A stretch of 64,000 nt of DNA from Paguma larvata. Its lineage: Eukaryota; Chordata; Mammalia; Carnivora; Viverridae. Positions 1 through 13,354 of this stretch are shown piece after piece (position 1 is the first letter of the stretch; each line of letters starts with the position of its first letter). The stretch is from contig CM057839.1 in NCBI GenBank assembly GCA_030068075.1, positions 22,299,167 to 22,363,166 on the forward strand. Direction: 5' to 3'. The translations under genes were made by a program, and so were the position numbers. The notes beneath the pieces were generated by a model. That model was not told the origin of the DNA and made no database searches. It saw only the letters and a list, made by a program, of their open reading frames with translations.

Positions 1-1030
1 CAAATTTAATCATTTTGCTATGTCTGGATTTTCTCTTCACCATAGTGATTTTAGGAGCCATGGTATCTAGATGATGTGGTTGCAAGATCACATAGCTTTT
101 ATAAGTGACTCCCTAAGTGCTTGTTTGGAGCAGAAAGTGTGCCATTGCCTGAGGGAGTAAAATCATACTAATCTACTGAGATTTTGGAAGGTGACTCTTA
201 TATCAGCAGGTGTTAATTACCGTGACCAACACATGAATGCTGCAGGCATTGTTGTAGTTATTCTTGTATTTATTCCTTGTTTCTTTCATCTTCTTTCCTC
301 TACCAACAATCTTCTCTTTTCTGTTTCATTTTAAAAGTTTTACAAATACATTTAAGGATACAAGAAAATAAATTCAGCAATGGAACATAGAATTCAAGTT
401 GAACATGTCTGGATATAGAAATATGTGGAAAGGAAGCTTAGGGAAAAAAACTAATGATGTCACTAAGTTTGAGGACACACATGTATTAAATAATTGCTGA
501 ATTGGAGAAATACTTGCTGAATTGAAAATTATTTATGTGGAAATACAAGTGGTTTTGGACAGAACTGGAAATTTTGAAATCATGATTTTAGAGGTACAGG
601 TATTGGGAAAATCTGATTTAAGGCACACCCATGAAATTGGGTGGCTAAAATCAAGTGGAGAGACATGTTTGTAAAACTGAGACAATCAAGGAACTTATAG
701 CTATAGTATAGGTAAAGGGTTGTATAGATGATCAGTATAAAAGGTAACATTGCCAAGATTTCACTGTCATCTATTAGAGATATTAAGTCAGGTAATAACA
801 TATTCAGGGAATGGGGGAAGGCAACCAAGTGGTGCTGTTTGAAGTTGTGTGTTTCAAAATAACTGTTTTTGTTTTGTTTTGAGGGTAAAGGCAAAAGAGA
901 AAAGGGATATATCTATAATTATAGTAAGAATTAAGAAAATATTACATTTTCTACAGTCTCCCTGATACTTGGGTATTATGGAGAGAAAAAAAAAATGATT
1001 CTGAGAAACTTCAAGAGAAGTATGGCCCTC
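1..1030. other. Unassigned AT-rich DNA
   Basis: No exon, RNA gene or repeat family that I can recognise on either strand. The open frame on the minus strand at 580-894 has no recognisable domain, and its residue mix is what chance translation of AT-rich DNA gives. Confidence 0.5.
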
Positions 1031-1232
1031 AGGTGCCTGGGTGGGTCAGGAGGTTGGGTGTCCGACTCTTGATTTCAGCTGAGGTCCTGATCCCATGGTT
1101 CCTGAGACTGAGCTCCAGTTTGGACTTTGTGCTGACAGCCTGGAGTCTGCTTGGAATTCCCTCTCTCCTCTCTCTCTGCCCATCCTCTTCTCTCTCTCTC
1201 TCTCTCTCAATAAACAGATAAATGTTTAAGAG
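1031..1232 (+). mobile_element. Carnivoran tRNA-derived SINE
   Basis: The 5' part reads AGGTGCCTGGGTGGGTCAG, close to the SINE head, followed by a diverged tRNA-like region, 'GTGCTGACAGCCTGGAG', a (TC)n run and a short A-rich end. A possible 6-bp target repeat, ATGGCC, lies at 1022-1027 and 1239-1244. It is moderately diverged. The plus-strand open frame at 1033-1221 is a translation of this SINE. Confidence 0.85.
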
Positions 1233-2457
1233 AGAGAGATGGCCTTTTCAGAAACCCAGACTTCACCTACTAAAAAAGAAAGAAGTTACAGAAGGGGAGT
1301 TTGAGGATATGTAGAACTTTATTCTTTGCAGACCTTAAATTCCAGAGGACAACATTAAAACACAGTAGCAAGTCCAGCTAATAGATGATGATTTCAAAAG
1401 TTATACCTTTTTTCTTGACAGTTGAACTAAAAAAGGAAGTTATCCGTGACAGGATTAATTTTAACCGTCTGTCATGGTCTTGCCAGAATCTTGGAAGCGT
1501 GTGGTATCTACATTTTAATTTTATAGGTGCTCTTTGGTCAATGTTCATCATTCATCCCACTCCCGCCACCAGGTTTTTAGGTATTGATGAATCATAACAG
1601 GAAGCCTGAAAACATCCACCACTGTACTGATACTTATCTTCTCCAATAATTTATTCACTTGAAACCGAAATATAAGCTGCTCGGCCAACTTTCTAACAAT
1701 TAATAAACAGAAATAAACCCCATAGTTAAATACAGTGTTACCTTGCTAAAATTCAGTTGCCAGTGTAGCTTCCAATAAGCATGATTGACCTGAAATGAGT
1801 AATCATTTAGGTGTTGCCCAAACACCTCACCTACATAAATACTTTCTCTGTCAGGAGACACCTAGTTCTTGTTTCCTTGTTCACTTGTTCTTGCTATGGA
1901 AAGAATATTAGAACTTTTCTTTTTGGAGTCTACATGGGGATTATCAGACCAATTTGACCTTCTCCCTGCCGCCGCAGTTATGAGAGAAGCCAAAGTGAAA
2001 CCCCTTTAGGGTTTGCTTTCTTTTTTATTTGCCTCTCATTATAGGGCTGCATTCTGACTCTCTGACCTCAAAGTAAAATAGCTGTGCAAGTGGCTAAGTA
2101 ATAAGCCAATTCAAATAAAAAGTTCTATAGTATTCATCCCATTAACAATACACCTAAAGTCACATCTATAATCGGAGTTAGTAGTAACCAGCTTACATCC
2201 TTTCCTTGCAACATTCTGACTACAGCGCTGTGCCTTGCTCTTTGTTCCAACCTTGGGGATAAAGTGGCTATTATTTTTTCCTCTATTGTACCCCATTAAA
2301 CCTCAAAAGTTCCATCTGTAAATAGTTCCAGAAATACTTTAAATAGTAAATCATTGGGCTATTTAGCTTCATGCACATATTTATATCTAACTCTTTACAT
2401 TTTTGGCTCATAAATTGTTTCATAAATTTTTACGAGAGTTATTTGAATGACTTAATT
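1233..2457. other. Unassigned DNA
   Basis: AT-rich with no recognised repeat. The plus frame at 1385-1597 and the minus frame at 2111-2296 have no recognisable motif and no sign of coding constraint. Confidence 0.5.
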
Positions 2458-2469
2458 TGTAATAAAACA

Positions 2470-2691
2470 GGGGGACCTGGCTGGCTCAGTGGGTTAAGCA
2501 GCCGACTTCAGCTCAGGTCATGATCTCGCAGTCTGTGAGTTCAAGCCTTGCGTCGGCCTCTGTGTTGACAGCTCAGAGCCTGGAACCTGCTTCAGATTCT
2601 GTGTCTCCCTCTCTCTCTGCCCTTCCCCTGCTCACGCTCTGTCTCTATGTTTCTCAAAAATAAATAAAAACGTTAAAAAAAATAAAAAAAA
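2470..2691 (+). mobile_element. Carnivoran SINE with 13-bp target repeat
   Basis: A full-length element: head GGGGGACCTGGCTGGCTCAG, the tRNA-like region with GTCATGATCTCGCAGTCTG, the GACAGCTCAGAGCCTGGA block, a CT-rich stretch and an AAATAAATAAA tail. It is flanked by TTGTAATAAAACA at about 2458-2469 and 2692-2704, the target-site duplication expected of L1-driven insertion. Confidence 0.93.
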
Positions 2692-3383
2692 TTGTAATAA
2701 AACAATTTTCGTATAATTCCTAATAAAATATATGTGTGTTTGTTTTTCTTTCCACTCATGGAATCATCCCTCTGCCAGGATGATTAATAATCGGGAGCAT
2801 TCCCCTGCCACCAAGACTCAGGTTGGTCTTGTCAAAAAGCCCCAAAAACAGTCTCAGCAGAATCCAACTACGGTTTCATGCCTCAAGATCTGAATTATTC
2901 AACCTTATATAATTAATAATTAATATAAGACATTAACAGTACTATCTACATGGAGCTAAGACAGCCGAGTCTTTTCTCTACTTTTTTAATATTCTTTCTA
3001 TAAATATTGAGATAGAGAAAATGGCCACCTGGCTTTTATGAATGTGAGAAGCATGGCTTCTCATATATTATAAACAGTTGCTGCAATCAGGAAAACACCT
3101 AGTGCCCACAGAAAACAAACCATCATGCAGATTCTATGCAAACTAAAGACACACTTAGAAAAAAATAAATCAGAGAAATATTATGTTGGGAAATTTAGCA
3201 CTACTTTATTTTAGGAAACCTTTTGCATCATCTTGTCACACAGCTGATATTTGTGAAGGGTCCACAAAATCTCCTTTGCTAATAATAGTGGTCTAGAATT
3301 TATAATAAAAAATTATTGCTATGTAGTCTCCTTAGAATCCAGGCAAATATCTACACCCTAGTGTATATACTATTCATGTCTTT

Positions 3384-3505
3384 TATTTATTTCTGTTGCT
3401 TTTTTGAAGGTTTTATTTTTAAGTAATGTCTACACCTAACATGGAGCTTGAACTCACAACCTCGAGATTAACTAGCTCTACCAACTGAGCCAGCACGGTG
3501 CCCCT
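3384..3505 (-). mobile_element. Short, older carnivoran SINE (tRNA-only form)
   Basis: On the minus strand the head reads GGGGCACCGTGCTGGCTCAG, followed by a tRNA-like part, with no GACAGCTCAGAGCC block and no CT-rich stretch. The tail joins the tRNA-like part almost directly, as in older short CAN-SINEs. A likely target repeat is TATTCATGTCTT at 3371 and TATTCAATGTCTT at 3510. Confidence 0.75.
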
Positions 3506-3522
3506 ACAATATTCAATGTCTT

Positions 3523-5632
3523 CCAGAGTTGAAAACTGCTTGTCTTTTTGAAATGAATATTTTATTTTCTGGCATCCATTTGTTAGCCCTTCACTGCTTC
3601 AAAGGTCTTAAGTCCAAGCAATTATTAAAAGACCTAACGGCTCAAATTAGCTATTTTTCCCCCTTGGTTCAGTTCAGGCTTTGAAAGCAGATTTTTAATT
3701 TTCTTTTCCTAAAGCTGAAAAGCAAGAACAAAAGGACCAAAAATAAATAACTAATTACTATGATGGTGACTATATCCTTCCATGTCCTGATCTAAGTATC
3801 TCTAAATTTTCCTCTTATAAAAATCTATGTTACATAAAAGAAATAACTATTGTAACTTTATCCATGGTATTTTCAAATAAGTATACATAATTAAAATAAT
3901 TTATTATATATGGATATACCTGTGATCTGATGATATATCAGTTTAATGATATGTTAGTTCACCGTTCTGGAAACTCATAGGTTTTTAATGAATCTCTTAA
4001 AGTATTTCTGTGCATTCTAAAAAGATCTATGAACTGACTTAAAAGTAATATTGGTCAACATTGTGTCTGTTAATACATGATAAAACATTTTCTATTAGGG
4101 TTGTGATGGAAAACACGAATGCTTTCTATACTTAAAGCTCATGGTTTGTTTTGAATTATAAAGAATGGCCTATAAACTCTGGTTCACAGTAGAGTTTTTT
4201 TCTTCTTTTTTCTTTTTATTTATAAGCTATCATCAGAGGGTCAACATCTTGGTTTAAGTCCTGAAGCTGACAATCTGTGCTAAATTTATCCTTAAGACAT
4301 TTTGAATATCTCCAGGAAAAAAGCAGAAATCTTGAGGGGGCATGTTCATAGTGTTACAAAAGTTACAAAAAATAAAATGGTACTGTTAGAAGGAACTTTA
4401 GCAAGGTTTGTGCTTGGAATCCCTGACAGGATACATCTGAGGTACAAGGTGACACAGAAGTACAAAAAGTGATTTTCAGTTTTGAATCAGCTCAGTTTCC
4501 AATCGGTTTATGGTGATGTGCCCTTATCTTAAATGACAGTCAAGAGTCAAAAGACTTGAGAAGAATTTCCCAAATTCTTATGAAGATTTGGAGGCAAATA
4601 TCAGAGGTTAGGTGTGGATGACTTATAGATCCATGATAAACAACCCAGACTTCTTTTAGTACCCATGTAAATCAGCATACAAGAAACAAAACTGTGCCTG
4701 AAATAAGACACTTCTTATAATAAAAAGAGAAATGCACTGTGAAAAAAATGATGTATTTTCAATTGTTTAACATTATCTTCCAGAAATAAAAGTGAATTCT
4801 TCCCAGAAATAAAAACCTAAGGTATTTTACACACCATTTCTCAATTATTTTTCCCAAGAGAAAATCTGCTCCAACTTATAACATACACCTTGTACAGAAA
4901 GAGCACTCATGTTGTAAATCTACGTAAAACTGGGCAAAATCTATAAGGAAATGTGTTTAAGTGTCTGACACCTAAGAGCAGGGATACTTGCAAGGCGAGC
5001 TCCACACTGGATTTGCCACTCTGACTGGGGGACTTTCCCCAACTGTGGCATTCAGCAAGCTGGAGTCCCAGCAGAGTACGGTGTCCTCAGTGAGCTGAGG
5101 GGGCAGAGGAAAGTTTTCAGGAGAGATGAAACAACGGACACATGTGGAACTTTGACATCCAAAGAAGAAATTATGCTCATGGGTTCCCTCTGTGTTCCCA
5201 AATAGGGCTTGACTCCTTATGTCCAGGCAGATCCTCCTGAAACTTGTCAGCGACAGGGCGAGTTGAGAGAACAGGGAAACTAGTAGTGAGCAATTCTGGG
5301 GGAAGTTGGATATCTAGCCCCACCAGAAATGAGAATCTACATTTATACAACTTTAAAGGTCAAGATCTCAAGTTTAGACACAAGAAAGGTCTTAACTATG
5401 GATAAGGAACACGACATAGAGTAAGTTACACAGTAGTCTCGCCCTAACAAAATCTGGAAATATGCCTTGAAAACAATTTTAAAGGAAACAGTTTAGATAT
5501 AGGGCCTGCCAACTTGTAATTGCTTGAAGAAATATTAGGATTCCAAATGTTTACAGCATCATACATTCAAGACTACACAAGTTCAGAATGAATAGCTGCT
5601 AACCAAATTGAAATCTATGACAAAAACATCAA
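3523..5632. other. Unassigned DNA with a GC-richer block
   Basis: Mostly AT-rich. The block from about 4970 to 5330 is visibly richer in G and C than its surroundings. It contains no open frame of 60 codons or more and no splice-bounded exon that I can defend. It could be a diverged retroviral fragment or unique conserved sequence; I cannot tell which. Confidence 0.45.
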
Positions 5633-6400
5633 ACTACATCTTGGCCTTCATCGTGAATGATGTTGCAACAGACATAGGAATACAAATATCTCTTTAAGAT
5701 AGTGATTTCACTTCCCTTGGATGTATATCCGGAAGTGAGATCGCTGGATCAAATGGTAGTTCTATTTTTAACAGGAACGTCCATATTGTTTTCCATAATG
5801 TTAGTGTCCATGAACAGACGCGTGGATAAAGACAATGTGCTGTGTATGTATACATTGGAATAATCATCCTTAAAAAAAGGAAATTCTGCCAGTTGTGACA
5901 ACATAGATGAAACTAGAGGACATCATGTTAAGTGAAATAAGGCAGAGAGAGAGACAGGAAGAGAAATACTGTATGGTATCGCTTAAATGTGTAATCTTAA
6001 AAAAAAAGAAGGAAGCTGAATTCATAGAAATAGAGTGTATAATGGCACTCGGTGTGTTGTGGTTGCTAGGGGCTGAGGGGGTAGGGGTATGGAGGAGAGA
6101 AGTTGATAGAAAGCTAGAAACTTTCAGCTGTAAGAAGAATAAATCCTGAGGATCTAAAGTATAGCATGATGACTATGACACTACTGACTAAATAACTGGA
6201 ATTTGCCAAGAGAGTATATCTTTAAGTGTTATGACCAAAAATTTTAAAAAATTTTAAAATGATAACCATGTGAAGTGATGAATGTGTTAATTAACTTGAT
6301 TGTGGGAATCCTCTTACAATGTATACACTATATCAAACCATCACACTATATACTTTAAATATATTACAAATTTATTTGTCTATATACATCAATTGATATG
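5633..6400 (+). mobile_element. L1 3' end with inverted 5' part
   Basis: From about 5808 to 6400 the plus strand carries the 3' end of ORF2 and the 3' UTR of an L1M-type element, with landmarks such as GGATGAATGGATAAAG-like text, GTGAAATAAGGCAG and the 'GGTTGCTAGGGGCTG' block. From 5633 to about 5807 the adjoining ORF2 stretch appears in antisense. The two parts are nearly contiguous in L1 coordinates, so the arrangement is a 5' inversion, as twin priming produces. The plus frame at 5907-6149 is a broken translation of this L1. Confidence 0.8.
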
Positions 6401-8688
6401 GAAAAAAGATCAAGCCAATTCACAAAAATATAGAACTCAAAAGGTCTAAATCTTTTCATACAATAATGAGTAAACAATTAAAAATGCTACAGTTGTGAAG
6501 AAACAGGAAATGTGGCCTATAATCCATGCAATACAGTTTACAGAAACCAACTCCAAGATAGCCTATATGTTACATTCAGTTAACAATCAGTTTAAGGCAG
6601 ATGTTGTAAATATTCTGAAATATTAAAGAAAAAAATCACTGAAAACACAGGATATATCAGCGGGACACAAAAACTATGAAACAAATAAATACATATTACA
6701 ATCTGTATCTAGAACATTTATTGAGGTTGGCATGGTAGTCATTTAGAGATCTTCAAGCATTAGGCTTTCTTTTTTGTTCTTTTTTTTTTTTCAATCATTA
6801 TTTTTCTACTGGAATACAGGTGGCAAGCATTATTTGAGAATAAGGAGAACACATATTTCGCTAAAATCACTAAGACAAGGATTTGTGTAAAAGTGTTCAA
6901 GGTACTTCAGTCATATTCCATATAAACCTATTCTATTACATATTTCTCAATTTTTTATGATAACTAAGTGCCTTTTCCTTCTTAATTTGGATGTAAACTA
7001 TTCAAATTTATTACCATGTGAAGAATTACTCCCATATCTGATGACTGTTAATGGTAAGGACCAAACTGAAATCAGTAAAACAGATACGATCCCATTAATG
7101 ATTTATTACATGATCTTCTATGGTTTCTTACCTGTAATACATGATTAAATCACATCATTAAGATAGTCTGAACGTACGTATTTTGAGAATCTCTAAGAAA
7201 TAGCTTTCCACTTAGAGAGTGTTTTATGTTGGTTTTTTGTCAACCCGCTAAATACTTCATAAATAGCATTTAATAAGACTTCTAATTAAAGATTCTGTTT
7301 GAGACTACAGATTTTTAAAATATTTTCTTCCTTCTAAAATCACATCTAAATGCAAGTATATAAACATGGTTTTAAAATTATATGCGGAAAATAAAACTGA
7401 ATGAAAGTTAACTATGGACAAGGTACGTAACTAATTTCATAGGTAAAAGTGTATGAAGAACTAGCCAACAGGAGACAACAAATATCAAGTTCCTACCTAA
7501 AGGTGATGACAACGAGGAGCTTAATGGTTTTACTTTCAAACCCAAGAATTACCTAAGATTTGTATTTGATAATTGGCACAGGCACAGCTATGGAGTAAAG
7601 ATAAAAAATTGGATACTATCTCAATAGTCTCAAAAAATTAGAGTTATATGCCACTTTCTCTGGAATAAGAGGCCATATATCCCCCAGGATAATATATGAA
7701 CTAATGGAGCCGGAGAGACTTCTCCCGGGAATCTAAACCTAGCAAAGAGCAGGGAGCTGCCACCTGGATAATTAGTCTCCTTAAACTATTGTGTTCTCTT
7801 AACAATCCCACCCCCCAGTCCCACACCATCCCCTTCCTTCAGTTATAAGAGACAGTAGCATGAATTTAAATGGATGAGATCAATCATGATTCTTGACTGA
7901 GGCTGCCTCCTGAGAAGAGCCCATGGACACCTTAGAAGAGAAGTAGGTACAGAAGCTCGGGATCCAACATCGTTTTCTACATTAAATATTGAAATATTCT
8001 TCGGGCTATGGGTTCCACATTTGATGTTTTAATTATGCTATTGAACTATAATATGATGATAATAAATTAAATTAGCATTGTAAAAAAAGCAGACTATAAA
8101 ATACACATTTGATCATTCTGATTTTCAAAGTAGCCTGTTAGAGTTACACGCAAAATTATTTTTGCCTCCTATTTCTGAGTTGAAAGTTCTGGTACTTACA
8201 TGACCTACTTCACATGAATATTTTCAAAGAAAAATACACCTGAGAAAAGCATTCAATTACAAGGAGACTGTGAAATGAAGAAGACGATCTTACCAAATGA
8301 AATACTTTGTGTAAAAATAGTATTTTTTTCTTAAAGTCCTGAGTCATCACTATGAAAATTTGAAGAAAGGCTTCTAGAGATTTGTGCCTTCCTGACAATT
8401 TGTTGACTGCCCTTGCAAATAAACAGTAGAAAATAAAAATGTCTAAACTGTACCTCTGAATACCCCTGTGATATATTACATCTCTATTTCATACCCAATC
8501 TCAAGAACTGATACCATAATTTACTTTGGTTTTGCTCAAGCTAAATAAATGAAGTAATCTTGACTCCTTTTTTCCCCATCTGTCTATCACAAACATTTTA
8601 AAACCACCTAAAATACATATTTCTTTCTCATTATTGCTCACTGTTCCCATTATTACGTTTCTAATTCTAATTTTGGACTACTACATAG
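6400..8688. other. Unassigned AT-rich DNA
   Basis: No repeat family or gene recognised. Oligo(T) lies at 6779-6792. The plus frame at 6957-7148 and the minus frame at 8210-8398 have no recognisable motif. Confidence 0.5.
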
Positions 8689-8689
8689 T

Positions 8690-8900
8690 CTCAGAAGTGA
8701 TCGCCTTGCCTTCATCCCGGCCCAGCCCCATACGGACTCTTCTGTATAGAGCAGCCAAACTGGTACTTAAAATTCCAAGTCAAATAAAGTCATTCAGCGC
8801 CCTGCTCAGGAACTTCCAATGGCTTTACTCCATTATCTTCTGTCTGTTCTTCAAGAACTCCCTGTAGCATCTCACCTCAGACTGTTTGGACTTGCTGTCT
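8690..8900 (+). mobile_element. L2 LINE fragment
   Basis: Contains the L2-like string AGAGCAGCCAAACTGGTACT, then CCCTGCTCAGGAACTTCCAATGGC, which parallels the L2 landmark 'CCCTGCTTAAAATCCTTCAATGGCTCC'. It is ancient and diverged. The plus frame at 8634-8867 overlaps it and is not a gene. Confidence 0.65.
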
Positions 8901-11900
8901 CTACTCTCCACAGATATTTACATGGCTAAAGATGAATTTAACTACTACCTAATCATCTATAATATGTGTATTAGTTATATTATATTATATAATAAATATT
9001 ATATGTTATATATTTCTGTAACTTTATATACTATATGGTGTGTATATGTTATGTATATGTAGGTATATTATTTATTAATAATGAATGCTATATTAGATTA
9101 GATTTGAATACCATCTAGATCTTTCTGAAATGTCCAGTCACTAAGAAGAAGTCTAGAATATGTTTAGTATAACCTCAATAAAGTTTTTTTAATGTTCACG
9201 AGAATGAAACAATATACTGAATCTATATTTGTAAATGTTAATTTTAGGACTACTTTTGAGGGTTTTGGGTTTTAAAGCCCCATCTGTAAATCTTGTAGGT
9301 GGTCCTAGAATATGACTTGCATTTGCTCATAAATGTAAAATAATGTAGTAAATTTAATTATATTGTATTTTAAAATACATGAGCCACATGGATTATTGGT
9401 CAAAATTCTGATATCTCTTGCTTGTCAAGATAATCTCCAGTTTTTTTAAAGTTCCTTGTTGATACAACTCAATATTGACATTTCAATTTTTCTATGATTA
9501 CAGTTTTTAAATTATCCTATACCTTATCTCTTTAATAAAGAATATGGAAAATTAATGCCAATTAGAGATAGGTCTTTTCTTTTTTTCTTTTTTTCTTTTT
9601 TGCAAGCTAACAGTCCATATACATTACTCTTAGCACAATATGTATTTTAAAAAAAACAACAGAGCTCTCTTGAAAGATAAAAAAAGTCTTCAGAACATTG
9701 TGAAATACTGAAAACCTAACTTCTTTCAATGTGGTCTGTAGCGTGACTTCCAAACAGAATATAAATTATAATAAACAATACACATCCAATCATTTGCCAA
9801 GTACTTAAAGTAAAAAATGCAATCACCTACCATTAAATCACTTTGATCTTGTAATGTACTTCTGATTACTTGATGTTCTGCAACCTGGTCATAGAAAATG
9901 AAAAAAAATATCAGTCATGTGGTTACTTGTCATGCAATTTTTTCATTAAAAATATGGTACTAAATTAATGTAAAACAATTGTTTGCATTAAAATAAAAGT
10001 ACTGGAATAAAAGAAATGTATGAAAGTCAAATTTTAAACCATTAGAAGATTTTTAATCAGTTTTGGGCAGATATTGCTTTACAACATTATTAATGGTGAT
10101 CTATTGCCTACATTTTGGAAGAATGTTTACCAACCAATCTTACGTTAACATAAATACATCCATGCACATACATACAAGCATACATAAAAGCCTCTAGGTG
10201 ATTTTAATATACCATTTTCTTCCTAAATTTATACCAGTGATTTACAAGGATAACTGTCAAAAAGGTTTGAACTACTGATATTAAAGGTAAATTCATACTC
10301 ATTAACTATTATTTTAAAATATATTTCACATATTTCATATTTTAAAATGACAAATTTTGTAAGGAAGATTTTTAGCCAAATATTGTGAGGAAGGTCGCTA
10401 GGCAAATTGTCCACATTCCTCAACAGAACATTTAGTAAATAAGTATTAAGATGATTTTTCATGTTAACCTATTTGTCAGTGGACGAAATCTGTTTTTATA
10501 CATTCTTATTTTCTCAGAAATTATAAACCATCAAATATATTATAATTCTAACTCACGTACAAATTTTTTTTCAAATTAGTTTTCATTGATAACTAATACC
10601 ATCCACATAGTTCTGTTTTATAAAAATCCAAATTAAATCACTCTTCTATGTTTTATGGTTATAAGTCTTTTGGGTAATTTTCATTCTATTATTATCTACT
10701 CATTGAAAAGAACACTCAGAAAGACCTTTCAATAACATTTCAGATAACTATTAATTTTGGAAGTGTTCATCGGGCAATTTTATGATAAGTGGCAAATTAC
10801 TTCTAGTAGTTTAATGAAGTCCCTTTTTACTCACAATACTCCTTTATTTATTCCTCCCCCTCTTTTCTGTATTCATTTGATACTATGCATTAGTCATTCA
10901 AGGACATAATTAACATAGACAGTCTCTTTCTAATTCTCAGGACAAACTTTCACTGCTTTTTATAAATATATCAGATTTCAGTGTGGAAAGCAAAAAAAAA
11001 AAAAAATCACTGAGAGCTTTTTTGGGAGAAAGCCATATAGATATTCTGAATCACAGCCAATAACTAAATTATTTGATATTATAGGTTAACACAGTCTATA
11101 AACCTGAGTTGGGAAAAGATAGTCATAATAGGAATGGTGAATATTTTAAAACTCTTGTGGATAAATATAATTTTAAAATTACAGTGCTTAAATTTTATCA
11201 CTTAATTGCATCATCTTTATGCAATAATAATGATTACTTTTGAACAAATCTAAATGGCAGAGCAGAAGGCTGAAAAACATTTTAATTATCTTACATATAA
11301 GTAAGTATAAGTATATAATTTCCTTTCTATTACATTAACCACAGTATAATTTACTTGCAATTTAAAACCCAACCTTCAAAGTCACATAGGTTTCTCCTTC
11401 CTTATAAGTTTCCAAATTGATGCCATTGTACATAAATTCTACAAAATTCTTATACATACGAAATCATAACTTAGATTGTAAATGGGTATCTTTTATTCTT
11501 AGTGGCTATTGTACTGATACAATTTTTATGATATATGTTACCATCAAAATGATCATTCTGAATATCATTGATTAATAAATGTAAGTACACTTTTTCCATG
11601 TTTTAGATGATGGGAACAAAGATATTAGCAACTTTATGACGTATTACTCATGGACTCACATAGGTAAGAGTTGGAACTGTTTCAGCCTGACATAGAGTTT
11701 CAATAGTTTTGAAGTGCTCCTAATTATTTTCGAGGTAGAAATCAGGTAATACTTTTCAGTATTACTAGGTTCCTGATTACCTCCCACGTTGTGACTTCAG
11801 AAACCCTACTCATCTAACACTATTTATGTTCCAATAAATGTACCCTATTAAAAACAGATCCTGGTATTATATAGTCTTCCTTGTATTCATATAAGTGACT

Positions 11901-12672
11901 TCAGTTTTGTTTTCATTATCACCTGTATCCATATTAAAAAAATGAAATTAAAAAAATCCTCATTTTCTCAATTATTTTTGCATTAAAACCTTAACTAAAT
12001 AAACAAATTATTTCCAAGGTCTCTGTTGGTATAAATCAATAAAATGTTTGTCACCTACATTAACAAATATGTATATACCATTCTGAGAAATATAGCAGGA
12101 CAATTTCCAAGTGAGCATGAGAAATGTGAAGTAGTGCCACTTGTAAGCTCCTGTTTTGCACTTTGATCTCCACCTGATCTATAAAATTTTAGTGAAGATG
12201 AATTGTGAGTTTAGTTGGGTACTTTGGTTACTGCTTAGTTCGTCTAACTTCCCATTTGAAATTCATGCCAATGAACTGTAAACTCTTCCCAACAGTTCAT
12301 ATCTTGAGACAAAGTATGTTTTCCTGGAAAGATGATCTAAGACTTGGGAGGCTTAATATATCTTCTAAACTAAGACTCAACTCAAGAATATGTCATGTAG
12401 TAGTATTTGTCCCAGTAAGTATAACCTGAAACCAGGAACATCTGATTTCTCCCCCTATTAAGGGGCCCAAATGATGACGCTAAGAAAACCACGTGAATTC
12501 CTCATTACTAACAAACTCAAAGATAGACATTACTGATTAGCAACTACATACAGGAATTTAAAGATCAAAGAGTTTGCTTCTCATAGTTTCCTTATGGAAA
12601 ATGTTATAATTAATTTCTCTGGTTGAGATAAATGGCCCATATGACACAACAGCATAAAAAGTCAATACACTT
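8901..12672. other. Unassigned AT-rich DNA with low-complexity stretches
   Basis: No gene or confident repeat call. Low-complexity TA-rich DNA lies at about 8970-9080, a T-rich C/T tract at about 9575-9601, and an A run at 10991-11006. The minus frame at 10229-10462 and the plus frame at 12205-12429 show no domain. Confidence 0.5.
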
Positions 12673-12900
12673 GGGGGCACCCAGAAAGGCTAAGTCAGTT
12701 AAGTGTCCAACACTTGATTTTGGCTCAGGTCATGATCTCACAGTTCATGAGATGGAGCCCCACATAGGGCTCCTTGGTGAGTGTTGACAGCATGGAGATT
12801 GCCTAGGATTCTCTCTCCCCCCTCTCTCTTTCTCCGCCCTCTCCATGCTCACTTTCTCTTTCTCTCTCTCAAAATAAATATAAAATAAACTTTTTAAAAA
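12673..12900 (+). mobile_element. Carnivoran SINE (diverged)
   Basis: Head GGGGGCACCCAGAAAGGCT, then TTGGCTCAGGTCATGATCTC, GTTGACAGCATGGAGATTGCC, a CT-rich stretch and an AAATAAATATAAAATAAAC tail. Several substitutions in the head suggest an older copy. Confidence 0.85.
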
Positions 12901-12998
12901 GTGTATTTGAATAACTCAAAATAAATTTTCTAAACAAACAAAAAATAAAATATTAAAGAAAATGAGACACGATGAACAGTGACAGATGACAAAGCAGG

Positions 12999-13354
12999 TG
13001 TGATAGTTAATTGATGGGTCAGTTTTGATGGTACCTTAGCATGAGATTAACATCTAAATCTGAGAAACCTGAAGTAAACAGACTGCCTTCCAAAATGTGG
13101 GTGGGCCTCATCTAATCAGTTGAAGGCCTGCACAGAACAAAAAGTCTGGCTTCTGTGATCAAGAGGGAACTCTGTAACAGAATAGAGTTGGATTGGGACT
13201 GTACCATAGCTTTTCTGAGTCACTAGCCTATGGGACTACAATGCAGATTTTGGACTTATCAACCTCCATAACTGTATGAACCAATTCTTTATAAGAAATT
13301 TCTTTCTTATGTATACATTCTATTGGTTCTATTGCTCTGGAGAATTCTAATACA
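12999..13354 (+). mobile_element. Solo LTR, ERVL type (MLT2-like)
   Basis: Starts TGTGATAGTTAATTGATGGG and ends at ...CTAATACA. Internal landmarks are GTGGGTGGGCCTCATCTAATC, TTGAAGGCCTGCACAGAACA and CCTATTGGTTCTGTTTCTCTGG-like text near the end. The flanking 5-mers, GCAGG before and GCGAG after, could be a decayed 5-bp target duplication. I place it with ERVL-type LTRs from memory; the exact subfamily is uncertain. No internal retroviral genes are present. Confidence 0.7.

Noticed and set aside
12999..13354. Endogenous retrovirus with genes
   Set aside because: Only a solo LTR is present. Neither gag, pol nor env text adjoins it, and the same holds for the LTR at 28160-28525.
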